DNA of 64,000 nt, taken from assembly GCA_037903475.1 (NCBI GenBank), contig JBAJFG010000055.1:124001-188000 (forward strand), in the 5' to 3' direction. This stretch comes from Ancylostoma caninum (taxonomy: Eukaryota > Nematoda > Chromadorea > Rhabditida > Ancylostomatidae). Made by a program: the position numbers and the translations under genes. The notes under the pieces are model-generated. The model saw only the letters and a program-made list of their open reading frames with translations, was not told the origin of the DNA and made no database searches. Below are positions 32,747 to 42,682 of the stretch, in pieces. Each line of letters begins with the position of its first letter. Position 1 is the stretch's first letter.

Positions 32747-33190
32747 CACCTTCGCGACAATGTGCTCAACCGGTTGACACGCATTGTGCGACGCGTGGGA
32801 CAGCGTACTCAACCGGGTGAGCACGCTCTTTTCAGAGTTATATTTCTGAAGCAGTCATAATTAGCTAACATTCAAGCCTTCTATACATGTACTGGGCAGA
32901 GAGATTTTCAAAGTTCTTTTTTTAAATATGTGGTTGAAACATGCCCGAGAGAGAACGATACAGATGAAAAAGAAACTACAATCGGTATCAAGTGAATGAG
33001 CGACAAACATTTGGAAACGCTCTTGACGATCACAAAAGAGAAAAAGATCGGATTTAGATTTCGGAGTATTATGCGGTGGAGGAAAAATTCCTACCACGTG
33101 GGACCACGTGCTCAAGCGGTTGAGCACTTGTGCAAAAGCGCGTGTGTCCATCTGAACACACCATGCCAAAAGCGTAAGGTCGCGAATGTG
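32747..33190. mobile_element. TTAA-family MITE, third copy
   Basis: The left end CACCTTCGCGACAA and the complement of the right end (CACATTCGCGACC) match the copy at 13336. The flanks are CTAA and TTGA, both one change from TTAA. Left palindromes are centred at 32771/32772 and 32814/32815, and a perfect-armed one, GTGCTCAAGCGGTTGAGCAC, lies at 33108-33127. GCGTGGGAC stands between the left pair. Length 444 bp, no coding content. Confidence 0.68.
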
Positions 33191-33194
33191 TTGA

Positions 33195-33704
33195 ACCAGT
33201 AGTTGATCCGAGTGACAATATGCCTTTGCAGAAGTAGTCATATGGTGGATCTGGCGCAAGAACCAACGAAAATGATAGAAAACTTCTTTGCGCCGTTATC
33301 AAAAACAGAAACAGCCGTTAACAAAAACAGAAAGAAAATCAGATCATCACACGATCCGGAGCAGCTGCTACATTTCATTAATATAGTTGTCAGGGACTGA
33401 TCATATGCTGTTACTATACTATTCGGCTTCATGGATGGTTCTTAGCAAAGACTCTGAATCAACTGAAAAACAATTACTTGCAGCGCGCTACCGTAGCCTT
33501 CTGTTACTGATGATGATTGGTGAGGGTAGAAATGAAACTGATTAAGAACATACGAGTTTTGTTTCTACATCGTTCTCGAGATTCGTTGAAACAGAACGCT
33601 TATACTTCATCTTTTATCTTATTGCGACTCACCATACATATATTACTTGCTATACTTTCGTGCTTCATCAAAGAACTTCAGTGCTTCTCACTCACCCTCT
33701 CAGA
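33195..33704. other. No recognised feature
   Basis: An open frame at 33203-33400 (plus) after a CTTTGCAG-like acceptor could be an exon, but it has no recognisable domain and no clear partner exons. Confidence 0.3.
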
Positions 33705-33895
33705 TAATGGATAAGGTAAACGCAGCACAACCTGGCAAATCACACCCCCGAGAAATGGAAGGCAGACATTGCTGCAAGAGGAAGAACTGCTGCATTCCGT
33801 CTGCTAAGAGCAGCAAACCCCGGGTTTTGGCTGCGTTTTTTGCCCGATGAACTGTGGTGCAGTTCAACCTGCGTTCTGCCTGCTCCTTGCCAAGC
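33705..33895 (-). repeat. Long dispersed repeat, partial inverted copy 3
   Basis: The complement of this block matches about 17750-17955, including GGTTGAACTGCACCACAGTT and GGAATGCAGCAGTT. Only the part downstream of the promoter module is present. Confidence 0.75.
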
Positions 33896-35370
33896 ACAAA
33901 GCCGGATCTGGAATACACATATAGTGATCTGTAGATCTGTGATAGAACCTTCTTCAGCTACAGTCCTACGGCATCCAAGCGCTCTAACCCTCAATTTCAT
34001 GGATTTTATGGGCGACTAGGGGCGGAATATCTTCGGCCAGGCTGGATGAGGTGGGGGGTGGTGAGAGAGATGGTCGCTGTGACATCACAGGCAAGCACTA
34101 TCTCTTTCGGAATTTTTAAAATGTATAATCGAGTCCACAAAACATAATAAAGGCATTGTCCCCTCTAATCGCGTTAGAGATGTTCAATCGGAAGGAATTT
34201 TAATGAGGAGGTAATCGCGATGGTATGTACGCTTCCTCACAAAAAAGCAGAGGAAACCGTTCTCGAGCCTCTTCTTTTGTGGGGAATTTCGCCCGCAAAG
34301 GCATCAATCACAACATAGCACTAATTACTTGCGATCGATATCACTGCGAGAAGTAATTTGTAGCGAATGTCTCACCTTGAATCCTGTAGATTGTTGCTAT
34401 GACAAGTACACAATCATATTTTGATTGATACGTGAAGAGGTAAATATTGAATTGAGAATTGAGTACAAGTAACACAAAATTTCAATTACGGAAAAAACGA
34501 ATGCGTACACAGTCTACACACATTATGTGTACCATATATGGAAGTGTAGTCAGTTATCTTCCCCCTAAATTCAGCGTGGTGCACAATTACTGCCCCACTA
34601 TTAAAGAAAGGGCACATAAAATATATAAAAGCGCATTTGCGGACGACCTCTCCAGGAAATGTTTACTATCTCACAGCGAAACAAAAACGTTGGTGTCACT
34701 CGATGTTTTCTGCTGTGGAGTGGATCACAGCCCTCAGACGCTCGAGATACTTCACCAGCCGTTCGTGATTTTGCGAGATCCCCCTCAGAGCTTTTCCCAG
34801 TGGCATTGAATATTGGCTTATCTTTTCATACATATTTTCTCTTCAAGTATAGCACATACTGTGTACTTGAAATCGTGCCATTCAGGAGAAATGGGCGACC
34901 ACTAGGAAGCAAGGGTGAAGACAGTCACGTTGACAAGGTCCCAATAATGGAGGGTTTTTCGTATTGATGGTGTAGAAGCACCATGCAGCCGGAGAATCCA
35001 GTGGCCCCTTCTATAGTGGTTGGTAGCACGTTAATGCAACTAATTGTTCAGTACATCCTTGCACACAAGAGATTCTACTTTCATTTCCACGAAAACAGAA
35101 AAAATTTGTCCACTTATCGAAAATCGCGAAAAGGTCCGGATGAGGATGCAGCGAGGCTTCTTTACTAGGTGTTTCAGAATCCTCACAGCTTCTTTCATGT
35201 ATCCTATAATTTTGAGTATAGTAGACCTGCGCACTCGTGAGAAGTTCCACGTCTATGAAGGTGGGCGTCACGTGTGCGCCACAGTGAAGTCATACCTTGA
35301 AAGTCTGGAGGCTGTGATCTATCCCAAAGGAAGGATTATGGGAAGGAACTAATGCTGTTCCTTTTCTTAC
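33896..35370. other. Spacer without recognised gene
   Basis: Several open frames of 60-116 codons occur on both strands, with no shared domain and no consistent splice links. I do not call a gene here. Confidence 0.35.
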
Positions 35371-35560
35371 AGGCATTCGTGAGGTTTGACCCCAGTCCTG
35401 CCCACTCCCATGGAACAGGCGACGTGCTACTAGTTCCGCACGTGCTTAGTTCCACTCCCCGCCTACTAAATTGAAGTACCCGGATGTACCCTGTCCCATC
35501 CCCGCGGAACACAGTACACGAGCGGACGAGCACATCAGCTGAAGGGTGGAATCAGGGATT
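35371..35560 (+). repeat. T-arm-like dispersed repeat, copy 3
   Basis: Shares TTGACCCCAG, CTGCCCACTCCCATGGAA, GACGTGCTACTAGT and the following T/C-rich run with 11630-11830. It is in the same orientation as that copy. At 35682-35704, just beyond, the sequence TACAGGGTGGCGC (complement) resembles a solo Tc1/mariner end. Confidence 0.55.
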
Positions 35561-36003
35561 TGGTCTTAGATGTGACTGAGGTGGAAGCACACGTGCGCCT
35601 GAATAGGTGGTAGTTACTCATCCGCGGAGAGATTGTTGGAGAATGTGTTTTCATACGATTTTTGCCCATTTTTACTGTGGGACAGTAATTATGCGCCACC
35701 CTGTAGAAACTTGAAATACTTGGTGTGTGTATGTGTGTGCAAGAAAATCAGTCATTAACAGGGAAATCTAACTACGTCGCCATGTTCATCGCGTCGGGTT
35801 GATGCGGTACGCCTAAGCTGAGGAACAGTGGATTTCTGAGAAACGTGTCCAATGATGGGTGAGGAGTGCGCCAGCGCTCCATGGTAGGGAGGAAGAGGCG
35901 CACAGAAGGTGAAGAGGGCGACGGCGTCCTATATTGAGAGATGAAGAGAAAGTGGTCCCCGCATGAGCGAGGGATGCTCTCGCTCCCAAACAAAGTGGGA
36001 AAG

Positions 36004-36085
36004 TTCTTTGCGCCAAGGAGCCAGCCCCCGCTGTGGACCTCATCTGATTGGTCCACAGCGGGGGCTGGCTCCTTGGCGCAAAGAA
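36004..36085. repeat. Perfect 36-base inverted repeat (strong hairpin)
   Basis: The arm 36004-36039 (starts TTCTTTGCGCCAAGG, ends CTGTGGACC) is exactly complementary to 36050-36085, with a 10-base loop. Perfect identity over 36 paired positions suggests a recent fold-back element or selection. Open frames crossing it (35772-36167 minus) are probably artefacts of the symmetry. Confidence 0.9.
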
Positions 36086-36224
36086 ATTCGGAGGATGCGG
36101 AAATTGAACTATTTATGGATTGAGGAGTGGCCGCATGGTGTGTGAAGAAGGAGTTACACGAGAGCAATAGGAGCGAATCGAGCTCGAAAAGAGAACTGAG
36201 AATCCGATATTAGCCAGGTGATCA

Positions 36225-37613
36225 GGGCTGGGATTTATGACCGCGCGCTCAAACTCTAGCCGCGGTTTGGGCCAGCCAACCGCGTTGCTAGCCTAGTCGT
36301 GGACTTGCCCACGGAGTGATTTATAGAACTTTTAGGCAAGCGGTCGACTAGCCAACGCTGTTCTGTGTGCAGCTACGTATACAGCGCGCTACAATGTACC
36401 TAAAAGTTATCCCAGCTCACATACAGCGAGCGCTTTGTCGTCTAAACGCTTGGTAAGTGTGAGCGCTGTGATCGTGCGTTCATAAAGTGCCGATGGAGAG
36501 AATCAACGGCCCAGAGGCAAATGGAACACTAGGACGAGCGAAGTCGAACTAGGTTACTGTTTGTTCGCGGTGTTTTTTCTACAGTTTTTCTTCACTTTAT
36601 TCGACACAGGTCAAATGTATATGTTTGTGCTCCTTATTCTTTCCAAATTTTCGGTTGCGGTTTTAGTCTGTTCTTGTGATTTGATGTTCTTTGGCGCAGT
36701 TTTTAAGGTATGGTTTGATTTTGTCGTTTGAAACAGCTTTTTCTTAGCCGTTTTTCATTTTTCGTAATCGCATGGAGCTAGAGATGGAAACAGGCGAGCG
36801 GTTCTTTCTCCGGTTTTTTTCTTCTTGCAGATCTTGGCAAGCATCCCAACAATAAGGCACTAAATTAGATTTCGCAAGGACATTTGGTGAAAATGTTTTT
36901 TTAATGTTATGATTCGCTTCCACTCAGTCCTTGCTCGGCTTCTCTTGCACTTTAAAAGCAGCTCCTTTTCATACCTACATAAAATTATGAATTTTCTGTA
37001 TTTTCGCGAACGTAAGGACATCTCCGCTTATTTCAAAAACTCAAAGCTTGCCGAGGTTTGCAAGAAGAAGGAAGAACAGAGAAAAGGACTTCCGCCTGTC
37101 TTCTAGGGTTCAGTTCCATGCGACGAAGTGGACCAAAAGCGAGTGGCAACAAGAATAAAACCAGTTTCAAAATTATTCCTTAAAATCCTGCACTCAAAAC
37201 CATGCAATGACAACAAAAATTGTGAACAACGAGCCTGAAACGAAGGAGAGCACAAACCATTCACACCTAATTCATATCACAGGAAGTGAAGAAAAACCAC
37301 TAAAAAATCCTCAAGTTCTCACCTCACTCGAGTTCCAGCGACAAGCATCGGTTACCTCATCCCAAAGATTATCATTACAGTGATCAGGGGCATGGAGAGG
37401 GCCATAGGATGGTGAAAAACGGAGCGAAATCAGGCGAATTTGAGATTGAAACCATCGTTTTCATATTTTTCGAATACTGTTGCAAAAGATTTCCGTACCT
37501 ACGGACCATACCAAACCAAAGTTTGGTTAGCAGGGGTCGTGAATCAGAAAAGCTACGCTAACCACGCTAGCTAGCCATGGTTTGTGCCGTTAGCGCGTCA
37601 TGAATCCCAGCCC
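36225..37613. mobile_element. Second element with GGGCTGGGATT ends
   Basis: The left end GGGCTGGGATTTATGACCGC at 36225 pairs with the complement of the right end (GGGCTGGGATTCATGACGCG) at 37613. The sequence is related to the ends at 30263/31901 (GGGCTGGTATTCATGAACGC). No transposase is recognised in 1.39 kb and target duplications are not clear. Probably a non-autonomous DNA transposon. Confidence 0.55.
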
Positions 37614-37814
37614 AGGCTTTTCTCATACTAGAAGAATGAAACAAACATCTTACAGTATATGAGGGAATGGCTTTGGTTGTCACACCAACAGGATCTCATT
37701 TACCCAAGCGGGCATTCATTGGGACACGCGGCTGATCCTTTAAAAGAGAACTGAGACTCCGGTGTTGATGGAGAATCTAAGAGTGATTGTATCTTCTGAG
37801 GTTTTCCTGTTAAG

Positions 37815-38010
37815 AGTCAGCATACACGCAAAACATCTCGTACGGTTGGAGGAACCCTCATTGCTGGAAAGAGAAGTGGAGATAACATTTGAACAGGCTA
37901 CAAGTTTCTATGAAAGGCCATTCGCTCCTATGTACGATAAATATAGAAGAAAGTCACTTGAGGAAATAAAGCGAGAAATAAACAGTCAAGTTTTCAATGA
38001 TGTGACCAGA
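37815..38010 (+). CDS. Unrecognised candidate exon
   Basis: A possible acceptor (TTAAG) precedes, and an excellent donor (AGA/GTGAGT) follows. Between them 65 codons are open and charged: HLVRLEEPSLLEREVEITFE, then ATSFYERPFAPMYDKYRRKS and LEEIKREINSQVFNDVTR. The composition looks protein-like and not like repeat translation. No domain was recognised and no partner exon was found. It could belong to a gene A C-terminal region or to another gene in the spacer. Confidence 0.35.
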
Positions 38011-40505
38011 GTGAGTCATTTTGTTTTTTTTTTCTTATTTGTTTACCTTTCTCTGCTTTCTGCCAGCTGTATTCGGTCTATTTGTGCAAAAAGTGCTCAG
38101 AGTTTTGTTCTTTTGTTCCGCAGTAGAATCATTCTCGTCTTGGGCGATGCTCACATTTAAGGAGTCGGAGAAATAAGAAAGCACTCAGGGGTAACAAAGA
38201 GGCAGTATGACGCATTGATACTCTCTATTTTTATACCACGACAACGTTGGTCTCGTAATGCCATCAACAAACTGTTTTATTGTAGTCCATTGGCTTATCT
38301 CTATCCTGAGAAAGGAATTTCGCTTACGCAGGGTTTGGTAACTCACTTGCCGAAAGTATAGCCAAGTCCATGATAAGTCGTGGTCCAGGTGCTGATCACC
38401 TCATGCGGATTTCATCAAGATTCTTGAACAACTGAGCATTGCTGCCCTTGCCTCTCATTTGTGCACTTTCAAAGACGCATAAAAACGAGCTTTTCATGTT
38501 TGTGGATATTTGTGTTGATGATCATTTCTGTTATTCACCGACTATTTTAAGGATTCTAAAAAAGTAACAGCTTTGCATCGTCCTCGTGCGGCCGCAACAC
38601 CCTACCTCCGAGTCTCTCGTTGGAGTGGCAGTATCAGTATTCATACTCGCTCTTCATTAAGTTAGGATGCTGACTAGTTGATTGGACAGGGATAGGTGCC
38701 GGCACGACTTTTTTCTCAGAAACAATTATGGCAAGCATGTGTCTCACGGAATAAAGTTTGGAAGTACAGAGCTTGCATTTAGTCCTGGAAAGTGAGAGTT
38801 CTTCACAAACTTAAAGCCACCCTCTCGGGAGATTTTAGAATAAGGATTTCCGACGACAATGGGGAGGGGTGGGGGCGGCGTAAATGAAACGTGGTTTTGA
38901 GCAGATACTCGAGTCACTTTATATGATGTGTGGCGCGTGATGGCGGGGCTGAACCGCTGGTATCTCCTGTATGTATGTATGAAACAAGCACTTTTGAACC
39001 AGCGTGGAGTACATTCCAAAGTTCTGTAAGACTAATGAAAGTTGAAATAGGAAGTACGTCGGACAAGTCATACCAAATTTTCCATTGAATAAAAACTGGC
39101 ATGACCAATCCAAGTATGAGGAAAGGCGGAATTGTACCTATGCTCACAGCCATTGACTTGAATTCCGCTGATAACAGTAAGAAAGTGAGAACACAGTGAC
39201 TAGGCTTGCGTGTTTCATTATGACAGAACCTCTACAGCAGCCTGAAAACTTATGATTAAAATTGCTGTCATCGAAACTGTATAGTATCAAGTATTGGCTG
39301 TTGACATAATGCCGCGTCTTTTTTCCCATTGTTTTTTTTTCTTCGAAATGACAAATTTGACAGTGCGTTCTTTGCCTCATGAAAGCGCTTTTCTCCCACC
39401 ATCAGTTGTTTGTTTTTTTCCTTCTCGACTTGTTTTTGTTTGCTTGTTCTGTTGGCGTTTAAACAAGGATGTAGAGCCTCATCCCAAATCAAAGGACCAT
39501 CGAAGCAAAATGAGACCCTCAAAACAGCTTTTTCGAGCCGTCATAACGATATTTTCGATGTAGGACGTGGCGAAGCCATGGGACTGTCGAGCTGGACCCT
39601 GGATGGTGTCTTTCTAACTCAATTGCTCGTTTGATCAATACATCTGAAACACCTAATGCACTTCTTGACCGCGTAGGCTAGGATCTATAAATTTGTAAGG
39701 AAATGAAACTTGGCTATCAAACCAATTCTCACGTCTTGCAGCCGTTAAACTATTCTAAAACCAATAACGCCAACCATCGGTTTGTTTGCTTGGTTGTCCA
39801 ACACTCTGTTGTCCATCCAAGTTGGACCGTCGAAACAAACTACCTAGTTGAGATTACATAAGCTCTTGTCGAAGAGAAAAACCGGGTTCTTCCGAGCTTA
39901 ATATCTTCTACATAAATATATATATATATACATATGAAGAATGCATCGCCAAACAATAGCAGTCTGGTGGAAAATTACAACAGGATAAATCCAGATGAGC
40001 CTGCTTAACAAACGGTACATCAGACGTCTTCTTGTGGCAATGAGTTAGATGCCCACCGCAGAGCATTTAGAGAATAGCAAGTGCAAAAAAGACTATTTAA
40101 TTAGAGATTAAGTAGAATATATTGTTTTTAGAGCGCGGAAATGAATGAACGCAGTGTCATGAAAACGGAAGGCTTCTGGCTTGGTCAAGAACAGGTGAGC
40201 AGAAGCTTAGGTACAGCTCCCTCTGATCCCTATCTAATATTCCACACATCAGAACGATGCCAAAACTGAGCATGGAACTCCGACAACAGCGTGTCAACAA
40301 CTTAGACCCAGTTTGCTGACTACTAGAGCATGTAAACCATTTAGGCCTAGTTTGGTAACAGCTGAGAAGTGAATCGATAGATTTAATAACATGATAGAAA
40401 CAGATATTTGTCTTCTTCAATAAATTGATTGTTGCTTAGTCGTGTTTCTTATTCATTGAGTTCTTGGAGCTCGTGCTATGCAAAATCTGTGCGTATCACA
40501 ATGTA
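38011..40505. other. Spacer without recognised gene
   Basis: No exon or repeat supported with confidence. There is a short TA microsatellite at about 39917-39930. Frames at 38744-39522 are not supported by splice sites or domains. Confidence 0.35.
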
Positions 40506-41427
40506 TTAGGTCGTCAAGTATAAAATGTCCGATTTCGGATGAAAAGATTTCGAGTTCTGTTTCTAATGCTAGATGCAGTAAAAAAATATCCGAATATGCT
40601 CCTATGCTATCCACACAGCCTTGCCATCTTAACTGCAGCTTGATTGCGCCAACAGCTGGGAAACGTGGAAAGCTAGTAGCAATCAAGTGGCGAAGAGCGT
40701 TTTCAACATCATATTGAAAATTGAACATTTTCTCCAGCAAGAAGCAAGCTAATCCCTGAAAGGAGTTGTGGTCAAATAGAGCAGGGTTGCCCAGTACCGT
40801 GAGTGGAAGGTGGGTCCTCACCCATACTCCTCCGGCTTAAGCAGCGTGGATTTGTGAAAAATGGTCTAAAATTGGCACCCATTTTTGAAGCACAAACTGG
40901 GAAAAATTCGTCTACCGAACCACTTTTAATGGTCATATTGTATTGAGTATCTGAATATTATTGAATTATAAAGGTCACACCTTCCTGCTTACGCTGACCT
41001 AGTTTGACTCCTATCCGCTTCGGCTACGGCTTCCAGCTCATCGATATCCAGGTTCATCATAAGGCTCACTTTGGAGCTTCATGTCACCTGAGCGGGACTT
41101 CCCAGGCAAACGCTGTTCAGTGCATTCACTAGGCAAATGTCCCTTACCACTGCCGTGATGCTCCCAGCTTTCTCAGCTTTAATTGCTGGAAAATAGAACT
41201 TATGTTGCGTAACGACACGATTTTCCGTGTCCTTAAGTAGTTCTACAAAGAATGCTTTCAAACGATAATTCGAAAACTGATCAAAAACCTAGGAAGTGAT
41301 TTTGAAAGGAAGAGGATGTACCTTCCTAATAAATTTAAAGATGAAAAGAGATCTAGTAAATCTTCGAAGATAGAGACTGTCAAACTGACTGCTCATAAAA
41401 TCGGACATTTTACATTTGACGACCTAA
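40506..41427 (-). mobile_element. Mariner-like element, 922 bp copy 2
   Basis: Inverted repeats begin TTAGGTCGTCAAGTATAAAA, with TA at 40504-40505 and 41428-41429. The minus strand keeps more transposase than the copy at 20642: DELEAVAEADRSQT (a linker region like 'LRE.VEADPSQTT'), SFQGLACFLLEKMFNFQ, DVENALRHLIATSFPRF and LQLRWQGCVDSIGAYSD at the C-terminus. Stops and a lost catalytic block make it inactive. Confidence 0.85.
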
Positions 41428-41429
41428 TA

Positions 41430-42583
41430 GTTGAAATCTTAGCATAACTGTGTCTGTTCAAGAGAACAAGTCTCCACCCAAAAAACCAACCGAGTCACAA
41501 TTTCAAGCACGTTACGTTGTTTGCGAAAAAGCAGATTTCCAATTTCACCTCAATCGACTCCGTGGTCAAAACAAAATGTTGCGAGTTCTCACCTCCTTTT
41601 TTGCTCTTTTCATTGGTTAGCACACCAGTATGGCAGGTATGCAAAAACGGATGAGGCATCGCTGTGGCGATTACGCTGTGGTTGTGTAGTATGCCACAGG
41701 AACTGGGATGGAACATGCTCCCACTTATCCTTACCCCCTTACCCCCATCTTGGTCATTTTCTCCTTAAGGACTGAGACCGATCAAAAGCGTCCTCAACGT
41801 GGAACTGCACAAATATTGCGTTTGATCTCATTCAAATGCCAAGCAAAGGACTACAGTAAAGAGCGACATTGCCATGGGTATTATTCACAACTTAACATTT
41901 ATCTTCATTGGAAATTTTTCTGGTGAAGTGACGGAAATACTAGAAATAAATAAATACTAGAAATAAATAAAGGTGACGATGAAGGTGAAGAGTTGAAGGC
42001 AGGATAGCTTAAAGAAGCTTCCAATATAGAATATCTATAGTGTTCTTATGAATATTTCCATTTGTCGCACACCCACATGAGCATTGAGAATATGTTCATT
42101 GCATCAATATTCCCAACCGTCCACAAAACGTCCACAAGAAGGTAATCCGCACACCGATAAAAAAGTATTGCATTGCAAAATAAGTTCGTGCAGTTTTCTT
42201 GTTTTCTTTCTAAGATTCAATTTGAACTTTGCTTTGCTGGATAGCTTTAATCATTTTGTAACATTGGCAATGTTCTTTTATGACAATACATTTATGTGGT
42301 TCATCCCTGGCTATCGCTCGGTATCTAGCGCATGAAATGACGGACAATCTAAGTCGGTAATAGTGAGCATTTTCACCACCGGAAATCGACTTCATTTTTT
42401 CATGAAATGCGGATTGAGCTGCTGTGGGCATCAACAACGTCTGTATAAAGGGCTAAAAGCACACGCAGAGTGCATGATGCTTTTAGAGGGGCCAATCCGG
42501 ACCGAAAGGTTACTAAGACATGGAAATGGCCATCCGACGATCTCTGCTACTGTGAAGTTTCCTTTCCCGATGGAACCGCGATA
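41430..42583. other. Spacer without recognised gene
   Basis: Nothing recognised with confidence. Confidence 0.35.
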
Positions 42584-42682
42584 GTTCCACCGTGGGTTTG
42601 TGCGGATTTATCAAAGGCAACTGCCGATCCGCGGCGGATCCGCAGTTGCCTTCGGTAAATCCGCACAAGCCCACGGTTGAAC
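42584..42682. repeat. 99-base near-perfect hairpin in a GGATCCGC-motif cluster
   Basis: Arm 42584-42632 (starts GTTCCACCGTGGG) pairs with 42634-42682 at 44 of 49 positions around a single central base. The surroundings (42720-42830 and 43215-43325) carry further copies of the CACGGTGGATCCGCA-type motif and its complement. Probably a fold-back repeat. Confidence 0.8.

Noticed and set aside
35772..36167. 131-codon minus-strand frame
   Set aside because: It spans the perfect 36-base hairpin and reads similarly on both strands, as expected from symmetry.
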